7,608 nucleotides of DNA from Lentimicrobium sp. (GCA_013336205.1 JAAXUD010000116.1:1-7608); one strand, 5' to 3'. Positions 1 to 6,450 are shown, counted from the stretch's first letter. A program made the numbers and translations. The notes: generated by a model from the letters alone, not told the origin.

Positions 1-1
1 G

Positions 2-139
2 GAGCCTAAAAAACTGAATGAAGCCAGGGGGATTATTACCGCCGATTATCAGAATTTTCTGGAGAAGCAGTGGATAAAGGAACTCAGGGCAAAATATCCT
101 TACGAAGTAAACGCTGAGGTACTCTCTTCAATAAAGTAA
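2..139 (+). CDS. C-terminal fragment of a SurA/PpiC-like periplasmic peptidylprolyl isomerase (5' end outside window)
   Basis: An open frame enters from the left edge and ends at TAA 137-139, giving 45 residues. The visible part is a charged helix containing IITADYQNFLEKQWIKEL, followed by a short tail with RAKYPYEVN. This matches the C-terminal helix that follows the last parvulin domain in Bacteroidota PpiC/SurA-type proteins, where the chain returns to pack on the N-terminal chaperone domain. No catalytic parvulin motif lies in the fragment, so the assignment rests on this tail and on the neighbours, which are two more SurA-like genes. The stop lies two bases before the next start, which implies one transcript and probable translational coupling. 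The family is certain only to the level of a SurA/PpiC-like tail; the number of parvulin domains upstream cannot be seen. Confidence 0.6.
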   Translation, partial: EPKKLNEARGIITADYQNFLEKQWIKELRAKYPYEVNAEVLSSIK

Positions 140-141
140 AA

Positions 142-1005
142 GTGTCGGGTCAGGGTAAAGTGTTTCTTTTTTTGTTGATTGGAGCTGTAATGGCTTCCTG
201 TAGCTATTTTGGCAAACAAAAACAGGAAGATGCAATCGCCAGGGCTTACGATAAATATCTTTACCGTTCAGATATTCAGGGGGTTGTTCCTCCGGGAACT
301 GCCGCCAATGATAGTGTTGAGATTGTTCGCCGGTATATCGACAATTGGATCCGCCGTCAGATAATACTCAACCAGGCTGAATACAATCTGAGTGAAGAAC
401 AAAAAGACTTTAATGAAAGACTAGAGTCTTATCGCAATTCGCTCATTGTTTATGAATACGAAAGTGAACTTATCAGACAAAAACTGGATACAATCGTAAG
501 TCAGCAGGAAATTGAAGCGTTTTACAAGGAGAACCCCCAGAATTTTCAATTGCTCGAAAATATTGTAAAGGTTACTTACGTTAAGATTCCTCAGGCATCA
601 GCCAATACCGCTCCTGCTAAAAAAGCAGTTCAACTGCTGAAATCGGGAAAGCCGGTCGATATTGAAAAATTAGATGAAATCTGCCAGTCATCGATGCTCA
701 CCTGTCGAATTGACGATGAAAACTGGGTGCTGTTTACTGACCTGAAACGTGAAATTCCGTTGGGAATTGATGATGAAGAGAGCTTTCTTCGCAATCGTAA
801 ATACTACGAAACCAGTGATTCCCTCTATGTTTACCTCGTCAGATTCAATGATTACAAAACTAAGGAAAGCCTGTCACCACTCAGTTTTGAAACGGAAAAT
901 ATCCGTAATATTATTATAAACAGGCGAAAACTTGAACTGATTAACCGAATGGAACAGGAAGTTTTTCAGAATGCGCTTGAGAATAAAGATTTTGAAACTT
1001 TCTGA
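142..1005 (+). CDS. SurA-like lipoprotein with degenerate parvulin region (putative periplasmic chaperone)
   Basis: This encodes 287 residues from a GTG start. The start is chosen because it supplies a lipoprotein signal peptide: a basic N-terminus (K6), a hydrophobic core at 7-17 and a lipobox-like MASC with C20 as the likely acylated cysteine. Starting at the ATG at 190 would destroy it. A second GTG at 160 is possible but leaves a very short signal. Residues about 30-140 resemble a SurA N-terminal chaperone domain: long amphipathic helices, the motif LNQAE at 76-80 (also present in the SurA downstream at 81-85), then IEAFYKENPQNF at 124-135. Residues about 141-235 have the strand order of a parvulin domain (VKVTYVKI at 142-149, SLYVYLVRF at 227-235). 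They lack the HIL, GG and G-Y/W-H-I motifs, so isomerase activity is unlikely. A terminal helix (251-285) follows. Two cysteines, C181 and C188, could form a disulfide. The probable role is a membrane-anchored holdase working with SurA; this is inferred from context. Confidence 0.75.
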   Translation: MSGQGKVFLFLLIGAVMASCSYFGKQKQEDAIARAYDKYLYRSDIQGVVPPGTAANDSVEIVRRYIDNWIRRQIILNQAEYNLSEEQKDFNERLESYRNSLIVYEYESELIRQKLDTIVSQQEIEAFYKENPQNFQLLENIVKVTYVKIPQASANTAPAKKAVQLLKSGKPVDIEKLDEICQSSMLTCRIDDENWVLFTDLKREIPLGIDDEESFLRNRKYYETSDSLYVYLVRFNDYKTKESLSPLSFETENIRNIIINRRKLELINRMEQEVFQNALENKDFETF

Positions 1006-1037
1006 AAATTTTCCGTTACCCGAAATTTGCCATTAAA

Positions 1038-2393
1038 ATGAAGAAAACAATTGTACTTATTTTATTTTTCCTGTTCACCATGCTGGGATTTGAAGCCTGG
1101 TCGCAGCAGTCACAGGAGCAGGTTATTGATGAAGTAGTTGCAGTAGTGGGCGCAAACTATGTGCTGCAATCCGATATTGAAGCTCAGTACATACAATTCA
1201 GGATGCAGGGCGGAATTACCGATGCCCGCGCAACCCGCTGCCAGATACTTGAAGATTTGCTTTTTCAGAAATTGATGCTGAATCAGGCAGAACTGGATAG
1301 CGTTGTGGTGACTGATGATCAGATTGAACAAACGATGGATGCACGTTTCAGGTATTACATTCAGCAATTTGGTTCACAGGAAAAACTTGAACAATTTTAT
1401 AAAAAATCTCTTATTCAGATTAAAGAAGAATTTCGCGTGCTGGTTAAAGAACAACTGATGGTGGATGAAGTTCAGCAGGGGATTGTTAAAGATCTGAAAG
1501 TTACCCCTTCCGAGGTCAGGGCTTTTTTTAACGCATTGCCGGAAGATAGTATTCCTATGTTGGAAACAGAATATGAAATTCTGCAGATTGTGAAAGAGCC
1601 TGCCATCAGTAAGGAAGAGCTTGATGCAACACGCGACCGCTTAAAGTCGCTGCGCGACCGTATCATGAAAGGGGAGAATTTCAGCACCCTGGCCGTTCTT
1701 TATTCAGAGGACCCGGGTTCATCAAAGAAAGGCGGAGAAATCGGGCTGACCGGCCGGGGACAACTTTATCCGGAATACGAAGCTGCAGCTTTTGGCCTGA
1801 AAAAAGGAGAAGTATCTGATATCATCAAATCAAAAGCCGGTTACCATATTATTCAGTTAATTGAACGCAGGGGAGAGCAGATTAATACACGTCACATTCT
1901 GCTGATGCCCAAAATCTCTGATTCCGATGTTCAAAAAGCATCAGTTTTGCTCGATAGTATCGCAGGTTTGGTACGCGAAGGGAAAATGACATTTGAAGAT
2001 GCTGCAATTAAATATTCTGATGATCCGGGAAAGATTAACGGCGCTAATATGATCAATGAAGCAACAGGAAATACCAGGTTTCTGTCAAACCAACTTGATC
2101 CAAAAATCTTTTATTCAATCGAGAAACTGGAACCCGGGGAAATTTCAAGGCCCATTGCCATGATAAATGAAGAAAGTAAACAAACACTGAGCATTTATAT
2201 GCTAAAAAGCAGGTCGCAGCCACACAAGGCTAACCTTAAAGATGATTACAGCACCATTCAGGAATGGGCACTGAATAAAAAACGGGGCGATACTATCAAT
2301 AAATGGATTGGTGATAAAATTTCAAAAACTTACTTCAGGATTAATGAATCCTATCTTGATTGTAAATTCCGGCATTCATGGGAAGTAAAATAA
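1038..2393 (+). CDS. surA: SurA-type periplasmic chaperone / peptidylprolyl cis-trans isomerase
   Basis: This encodes 451 residues, close to typical SurA length. A Sec signal peptide (K2-K3, hydrophobic 4-18, probable cleavage after A-W-S at 20-22) sends it to the periplasm. There SurA proteins bind unfolded outer-membrane proteins and deliver them to the BAM complex. Residues about 25-165 form the SurA N-terminal chaperone domain (DEVVAVVGANYVLQSDIE at 31-48). Parvulin 1 spans about 177-277, with SEDPGS at 223-228, KKGGEIG at 230-236 and GYHIIQL at 268-274. Parvulin 2 spans about 282-391, with TRHILL at 284-289, SDDPG at 327-331 and LEPGEIS at 364-370. The C-terminal helix (about 400-451) completes the chaperone core. 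In parvulin 1 the usual first His is replaced (Q183 by my alignment). In parvulin 2 the usual last His is replaced (about S385). The gene starts 32 bases after the lipoprotein and ends 21 bases before moxR, consistent with an operon. The ATG is well supported by the signal peptide. Confidence 0.92.
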   Translation: MKKTIVLILFFLFTMLGFEAWSQQSQEQVIDEVVAVVGANYVLQSDIEAQYIQFRMQGGITDARATRCQILEDLLFQKLMLNQAELDSVVVTDDQIEQTMDARFRYYIQQFGSQEKLEQFYKKSLIQIKEEFRVLVKEQLMVDEVQQGIVKDLKVTPSEVRAFFNALPEDSIPMLETEYEILQIVKEPAISKEELDATRDRLKSLRDRIMKGENFSTLAVLYSEDPGSSKKGGEIGLTGRGQLYPEYEAAAFGLKKGEVSDIIKSKAGYHIIQLIERRGEQINTRHILLMPKISDSDVQKASVLLDSIAGLVREGKMTFEDAAIKYSDDPGKINGANMINEATGNTRFLSNQLDPKIFYSIEKLEPGEISRPIAMINEESKQTLSIYMLKSRSQPHKANLKDDYSTIQEWALNKKRGDTINKWIGDKISKTYFRINESYLDCKFRHSWEVK

Positions 2394-2414
2394 AATCTTA
2401 ACGAAACAATAAGA

Positions 2415-3383
2415 ATGACAGAATATAAATCTGATGTCGAAGCCATTGATGCGTTTGTTGGCAAATATCGCATACTAACGGCTGAAATAGGAAAAGTAAT
2501 TGTAGGACAGGACGATGTAATTAAATCGGTGCTGATCTGTATTTTCAGTAAAGGACATGCCTTGCTGGTTGGTGTTCCCGGACTTGCCAAAACCTTGCTG
2601 GTTAATACCATTTCCAGATCGCTGGGTTTATCATACAGCCGCATACAGTTCACCCCTGATCTTATGCCTTCTGATATTCTTGGAACAGAAATTCTGGATG
2701 AAAACCGGCGGTTCAGGTTTGTGAGAGGTCCTGTTTTTGCAAATTTTATTCTCGCTGACGAAATCAACCGCACACCTCCCAAAACGCAATCAGCATTACT
2801 TGAAGCGATGCAGGAGAAAGCGGTGACTGTTGCCGGTGAAAGCCACAAACTTACAGAACCATTTTTTGTGCTGGCCACCCAAAATCCTATTGAACAGGAG
2901 GGCACTTACCCATTACCTGAAGCACAACTCGACCGCTTTATGTTTAATGTATGGTTGGATTATCCCACTTTCGAGCAGGAAATTAACGTTGTGAAAAATA
3001 CGACCACCGAAAAAACAGCAGAAGCCCAGGTAGTTCTCTCCGGCGAGGAAATCATCTATTTCCAGAACCTGATTCGCCGGATTCCAGTGGCCGACAATGT
3101 TTATGATTATGCGGTGAAGGTTGCTGCCCGCACAAGACCGGGAACCGCTATGGCACACGAATGGGCGAATAAATACCTCACCTGGGGTGCTGGTCCGAGG
3201 GCTTCCCAATACCTGATCATCGGTGCAAAGTGCCATGCGGCAATCAATGGTAAGTATTCTCCCGATATTGAAGATGTTCAGGCTGTTGCAGCAAGTATTC
3301 TGAGGCACAGGATTGTAAGGAATTACAAATCAGAAGCCGAAGGTGTTACGGTGAAGATGATCGTGGACGAACTATTGAAATAA
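2415..3383 (+). CDS. MoxR-family AAA+ ATPase
   Basis: This encodes 322 residues, full length for the MoxR family of cytoplasmic AAA+ ATPases, which act as chaperone-like remodellers, often of VWA-domain proteins or metal-dependent enzymes. Domain order is clear: Walker A GVPGLAKT at 53-60, Walker B FILADE at 111-116 followed by INRTPPKTQ, sensor 1 ATQNP at 154-158 with the family signature EGTYPLPEAQLDRF at 162-175, and a sensor 2 / C-terminal lid segment GAGPRAS at 258-264. No active-site residue appears to be missing. MoxR genes are commonly followed by DUF58 and VWA/Bat genes. Here the next 339 bases are non-coding and the following gene is an exporter subunit, so the ATPase lies at the end of a SurA operon without its usual partners. 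The ATG at 2415 is 21 bases after the surA stop and is the natural start. Its substrate in this organism is unknown. Confidence 0.95.
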   Translation: MTEYKSDVEAIDAFVGKYRILTAEIGKVIVGQDDVIKSVLICIFSKGHALLVGVPGLAKTLLVNTISRSLGLSYSRIQFTPDLMPSDILGTEILDENRRFRFVRGPVFANFILADEINRTPPKTQSALLEAMQEKAVTVAGESHKLTEPFFVLATQNPIEQEGTYPLPEAQLDRFMFNVWLDYPTFEQEINVVKNTTTEKTAEAQVVLSGEEIIYFQNLIRRIPVADNVYDYAVKVAARTRPGTAMAHEWANKYLTWGAGPRASQYLIIGAKCHAAINGKYSPDIEDVQAVAASILRHRIVRNYKSEAEGVTVKMIVDELLK

Positions 3384-3406
3384 TTTTTTTCTTCTCTTTT
3401 TTAGAG

Positions 3407-3490
3407 ACTGTTTAAATATTGTGAAACTCTGTAAATAGGCCCGTCCTTTAGGGCGGGCCTATTGAAAATGGAATTATAAATTTAAACAGT
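3407..3490. repeat. 84-bp nested inverted repeat (MITE-like or extended terminator structure)
   Basis: The outer arms ACTGTTTAAAT (3407-3417) and ATTTAAACAGT (3480-3490) are perfect 11-bp reverse complements. They enclose a second, independent GC-rich hairpin at 3434-3463. Terminal inverted repeats around a short non-coding core are typical of small non-autonomous mobile elements, and the left end reads GAGACTGTTTAAAT, similar in style to insertion-sequence ends. I see no convincing target-site duplication in the flanks (TTAGAG on the left, ATATTA on the right). A mobile origin is therefore a hypothesis; the inverted repeat itself is directly visible. Confidence 0.5.
3434..3463. terminator. 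Strong GC-rich hairpin, probable bidirectional-type terminator after the moxR gene
   Basis: The stem is 13 bp: AATAGGCCCGTCC (3434-3446) pairs with GGGCGGGCCTATT (3451-3463), with one G-U wobble and a TTTA tetraloop (3447-3450). It sits 50 bases after the moxR stop, between two same-strand operons, which suits transcription termination. The base after the stem is G and no run of T follows on either strand, so it is not a textbook intrinsic terminator. It may act as a 3'-end stabiliser or be the core of a mobile repeat. Confidence 0.55.
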
Positions 3491-3653
3491 ATATTATTTC
3501 ATAAAAAAAATACTTTTTAATCTCTGTAGTCACAGCAGGTTGTATAAGTTGTTTTTATATCATGTTGATACCGCAACTTCATAATTTTATAAAAGGCATC
3601 ATCATTAATAAATTTGTTGCTGAACCTTTTACAGAGTTAACCCAATAATCCTA

Positions 3654-3661
3654 TAAATTTG
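3654..3661 (+). promoter_or_regulatory. Candidate Bacteroidota -7 promoter box (TAAATTTG) upstream of the exporter operon
   Basis: TAAATTTG fits the Bacteroidota -7 consensus TAnnTTTG exactly, and a transcript would start around 3668, leaving a leader of about 55 bases before the adaptor gene at 3723. The expected upstream TTTG-type -33 box is not evident near 3630, which lowers confidence. An identical box lies at 3609-3616 and has only a TTTT at 3585-3588 about 20 bases upstream. Either, both or neither could be used. Confidence 0.35.
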
Positions 3662-3690
3662 CCGTTACTGTAAGAAAGTTTGTTTTTCAG

Positions 3691-3720
3691 ATGATGATAA
3701 AAATTATACCAATTATTTAA
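3691..3720 (+). other. Possible nine-codon leader ORF before the exporter adaptor gene
   Basis: ATG at 3691 opens a frame reading MMIKIIPII and stops at TAA 3718-3720, two bases before the ATG of the adaptor at 3723. Five of the nine residues are isoleucine and two of these use ATA. The position would allow translational coupling or leader-type control, but in AT-rich DNA a frame this short can easily arise by chance. No ribosome-binding site is clear. Confidence 0.2.
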
Positions 3721-3722
3721 AT

Positions 3723-4973
3723 ATGGCTTTTCCCAGATTCAACCGTAAGCTTTGGTTTGTTATCCCAGCGGTGATTATTGCCGTTTCTGCCAGCTGGTAT
3801 TATTTTTCAGGAAATAAAAAAGGCGGACCAGGCTTGACAGCCAAAGTCGAATATGGCGACTTTAATATTAACGTCACCACTACCGGCGAGCTGGAAGCCG
3901 AGAATTCAGAGAATATTGTCGGTCCGGCCGCACTGCGGGAGGTCAGAATCTGGCAGGTGCAGATCAGCGATATTATTGCAGAAGGAACGATTGTGGATTC
4001 AGGCCAGTATGTAGCAACCCTCGACCGGACGGAAATAACCAACCGTATGAAGGATCTTGAGAGTGAACTCGAAAAACTTGAATCCCAATACATCAAGACC
4101 AAACTGGATACTTCCATGGATTTGAGGGCTGCCCGGGAAGAACTCATCAATATGCAATATGCACTGGAAGAACGGCAGATTACTGTTGATCAGTCAATTT
4201 ATGAGCCACCTGCCACCCAGCGCCAGGCGAAAATTGACCTGGAAAAAGCACAACGTGCCTTTCAGCAGGCAGAAAAAAACTACAAACTTCGGCACGACAA
4301 GGCAAATGCCAATATGCAGGAAGTCTCTGCTTCTTTTACCCAGGCGCAACGCCGGCTTGAACAAATCAGATCAGTGCTTGAAGGATTTACCGTTACAGCA
4401 CCCAAAGCCGGTATGGTTATTTATAAGCGAAACTGGGATGGTTCAAAGATGGGCATTGGTTCAACAATGAGTACCTGGGAGAATATTGTGGCAACCCTGC
4501 CTAACCTGACTTCCATGATTTCAAAAACCTATGTGAATGAAATCGATATCAGTAAACTGAAAACAGGCCAGAAAGCCGAAATAAGCGTAGATGCATTTCC
4601 CGAAAGGAAATATACCGGTTTGGTAACCGAGGTGGCCAATATAGGCGAGCAGATGCAGAATTCAAATGCCAAGGTTTTTGAAGTTAAAATCAAGGTCAAT
4701 GAGTTTGATTCAATTCTAAGGCCCGCTATGACTACCAAAAATGTGATCAATACCATGGTTATTCCAAAGGTTTTGTACCTGCCCATCGAGAGCATTCATA
4801 CGCAGGATAGTATCAGTTTCGTTTATATGGTAAACGCGGCTTTAAGAAGGCAGGTGAAAACCGGCCAGACGAATGAAAACCAGATAATTATCACAGCCGG
4901 TTTGAAAAAGGATGAGGAGGTCTATCTTTCACCACCCGAGAATTCAGCCAATTGGCGGTTAGAAAAACTTTAA
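3723..4973 (+). CDS. Periplasmic adaptor (membrane fusion) subunit of a MacAB/HlyD-type ABC exporter
   Basis: This encodes 416 residues. A basic start (R5, R8, K9) and one membrane segment at about 11-28 anchor it in the inner membrane, with the rest in the periplasm. Adaptors of this family bridge an inner-membrane transporter to a TolC-type channel. Domains in order are a first half of the lipoyl/barrel-sandwich motif (about 63-102), a long helical hairpin predicted as coiled coil (about 104-220; heptad-like MKDLESELEKLESQY and QEVSASFTQAQRRLEQI), a second lipoyl half (FTVTAPKAGMVIY at 222-234), a beta-barrel (about 262-335, starting with TSMISKTYVNEIDI) and a membrane-proximal domain (about 345-403). 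The region 235-260 (NWDGSKMGIGSTMSTWENI) is the usual lipoyl-to-barrel link. The ATG at 3723 is the first in-frame start that gives the complete anchor. The permease follows after 10 bases and the TolC gene after that, which fixes its role. The exported substrate cannot be read from the sequence. Confidence 0.92.
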   Translation: MAFPRFNRKLWFVIPAVIIAVSASWYYFSGNKKGGPGLTAKVEYGDFNINVTTTGELEAENSENIVGPAALREVRIWQVQISDIIAEGTIVDSGQYVATLDRTEITNRMKDLESELEKLESQYIKTKLDTSMDLRAAREELINMQYALEERQITVDQSIYEPPATQRQAKIDLEKAQRAFQQAEKNYKLRHDKANANMQEVSASFTQAQRRLEQIRSVLEGFTVTAPKAGMVIYKRNWDGSKMGIGSTMSTWENIVATLPNLTSMISKTYVNEIDISKLKTGQKAEISVDAFPERKYTGLVTEVANIGEQMQNSNAKVFEVKIKVNEFDSILRPAMTTKNVINTMVIPKVLYLPIESIHTQDSISFVYMVNAALRRQVKTGQTNENQIIITAGLKKDEEVYLSPPENSANWRLEKL

Positions 4974-4983
4974 AACCATACCC

Positions 4984-6345
4984 TTGGAAAGAAAGCTTTA
5001 TATACTGGCCATTGCGCTCGAGGCGGTTTTTGCCAACAAATTCAGGTCAATGCTTACAGCCCTCGGGATTATTTTTGGGGTAGCGGCGGTTATTGCAATG
5101 ATGGCAATAGGGAATGGTGCGCAGCAGGAGATTCTTGATCAGATGAAACTCGTTGGGGTTAACAATATTATAATAATGCCCAAAAGTGAATCAAAAAATC
5201 AGGAGGATTCTGAGAAAGAGGAGAAGGGCAAACAGGCTGCCGGTAAGTTTTCGCCCGGTCTTTCACTGAAAGATGCTGAAAGTATAAAGTTGATCATTCC
5301 TTCTGTTGCTAAGGTGAGCCCTGAAGTAGTTTACGAATCTCAGATTATGGCTGAAGGCGTGAGTGCTTTTGGGAAAGTAAGCGGTGTAACTCCTGATTTT
5401 TTTGATGTTTTTAACCTTACGCTCGAACGTGGTGAAATGTTTAACGATGAGCAGTTGAAATATGGCAAGGCGGTTTGTATATTAGGCTCGGGCCTGAAAG
5501 CCAAACTCTTTCCCAACAAGGATCCCATCGGTCAATATGTTAAATGTGGTAATGTATGGCTTAAAGTAACCGGGGTGCTCGACAACAGGTCTGTTTCTTC
5601 AAACCTTACTGAAAACCTTGGAATCAGTGATTACAACAACCAGGTTTACGCACCCATACAAACCATTCTTTTGCGCTATCGCGACCGCTCTGTGGTCACC
5701 ACGGCAATGATCCGGGGTGGTGGAGGCGGCACTGTAGTAATGGATGGCGGTATGATGTCGTTCAGCTCTGGCGGGGGAAGTGAAGAGGATGCTTCCAACC
5801 AGATTGATAAAATAGTGGTGCAGGTTAAGGAAACCATACAGATTAATCAGACTTCTGAAGTGATTCAGCGAATGCTTACCCGCAGGCATGCCGGCGTTGA
5901 TGATTTTGAGATTAAGGTGCCCGAACTTTTGTTGAAACAGGAGCAGCGCACCAAGGACATCTTCAATATAGTATTGGGAGCCATTGCTTCTATTTCGCTA
6001 ATCGTTGGTGGTATAGGTATTATGAATATTATGCTTGCTTCGGTCATGGAACGCACCAAAGAAATCGGAATTCGCATGGCAACCGGCGCTACACGCCGTG
6101 ACGTTGTCTTTCAGTTTTTGAGTGAAGCAACCATGATCAGCATTTCAGGAGGAATAATTGGTATTTTTCTGGGTCTGACCCTGGCCAGGCTCATTACTGA
6201 GCTTACCGGCATTTTAACCATTGTTTCCGCAAGTTCTATCATTATCTCTTTCGGAGTTTCAGCTACTGTAGGAATTCTCTTTGGATACATGCCGGCTAAA
6301 AAAGCAGCCATGCAGGACCCTGTTTCTTCATTACGATATGAATAA
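4984..6345 (+). CDS. MacB/FtsX-type ABC exporter permease, no fused ATPase domain (TTG start)
   Basis: This encodes 453 residues with the four-helix MacB layout: an N-terminal amphipathic helix (about 5-20), TM1 at about 24-42, a large periplasmic domain (about 43-325), then TM2 (327-350), TM3 (382-403) and TM4 (413-436). The segment MERTKEIGIRMATGATRRDV (355-374) is the conserved FtsX-family cytoplasmic loop that contacts the ATPase. MacB proper carries an N-terminal nucleotide-binding domain; this protein has none, so it needs a separate ATPase. The start is TTG at 4984: the frame is closed by TAG at 4960 and the next ATG (codon 23, at 5050) would remove the N-terminal amphipathic helix. 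The periplasmic domain contains two odd low-complexity stretches, a charged one at 67-88 (SESKNQEDSEKEEKGK) and a glycine-rich one at 245-265. The gene lies 10 bases after the adaptor and probably shares its transcript. It powers mechanotransmission-type export of an unknown substrate from the periplasm. Confidence 0.92.
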   Translation: MERKLYILAIALEAVFANKFRSMLTALGIIFGVAAVIAMMAIGNGAQQEILDQMKLVGVNNIIIMPKSESKNQEDSEKEEKGKQAAGKFSPGLSLKDAESIKLIIPSVAKVSPEVVYESQIMAEGVSAFGKVSGVTPDFFDVFNLTLERGEMFNDEQLKYGKAVCILGSGLKAKLFPNKDPIGQYVKCGNVWLKVTGVLDNRSVSSNLTENLGISDYNNQVYAPIQTILLRYRDRSVVTTAMIRGGGGGTVVMDGGMMSFSSGGGSEEDASNQIDKIVVQVKETIQINQTSEVIQRMLTRRHAGVDDFEIKVPELLLKQEQRTKDIFNIVLGAIASISLIVGGIGIMNIMLASVMERTKEIGIRMATGATRRDVVFQFLSEATMISISGGIIGIFLGLTLARLITELTGILTIVSASSIIISFGVSATVGILFGYMPAKKAAMQDPVSSLRYE

Positions 6346-6450
6346 CTTCCTGCGGTCATTCCAACCGATCTGTTTACATTGCGTTGGTTCTGTCAACCAT
6401 AGTTTCTTAAGAACATTAAATAATTAATAATACTGAACAAATCCTTAATA

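Larger units (their letters stand above)
3384..3722. other. 339-base intergenic region separating chaperone operon and exporter operon
   Basis: No credible gene on either strand. From left to right it holds a T-rich stretch right after the moxR stop (3384-3402), an 84-base nested inverted repeat with a GC-rich core (3407-3490), an AT-rich stretch with runs of A and T (3465-3600), two copies of the promoter-like box TAAATTTG (3609-3616 and 3654-3661), and a nine-codon leader frame (3691-3720). It probably ends one transcription unit and starts the next. Confidence 0.7.

Noticed and set aside
2351..2905. 184-codon minus-strand frame across the surA end and moxR start
   Set aside because: The overlapping surA and moxR frames have clear family motifs, including Walker A and B, so this antisense frame is a shadow.
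2415..3383. MoxR ATPase as the missing motor of the downstream ABC exporter
   Set aside because: It is an AAA+ protein with MoxR signatures and lacks the ABC LSGGQ motif; it is also separated from the exporter by a hairpin and 339 bases.
3546..3579. AAGTTG / CAACTT inverted repeat in the intergenic region
   Set aside because: A 6-bp match with a long loop in AT-rich DNA is expected by chance.
3597..3698. CATCATCAT and ATGATGAT inverted repeat flanking the promoter-like boxes
   Set aside because: It is a simple trinucleotide-type repeat with arms more than 80 bases apart, so an operator role is unsupported.
3800..4150. 116-codon minus-strand frame opposite the adaptor gene
   Set aside because: It lies wholly inside a strongly supported + strand gene, is rich in Ser from antisense reading, and shows no domain or start context. 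The other minus-strand frames in the window are of the same kind.
4159..4470. 103-codon + strand frame inside the adaptor gene
   Set aside because: It overlaps the coiled-coil region of the adaptor in another frame and has no recognisable protein features.
6385..6399. TGGTT / AACCA hairpin between the permease and TolC genes as a terminator
   Set aside because: The stem is only 5 bp and is followed by a weak T run; co-transcription of the two exporter genes is more likely.
6379..6407. Possible TTG plus TAGTTTCT promoter pair before the TolC gene
   Set aside because: The downstream box misses the consensus TTTG, so the match is too weak to annotate. A nearby 10-bp palindrome TTCTTAAGAA (6404-6413) has no known partner.
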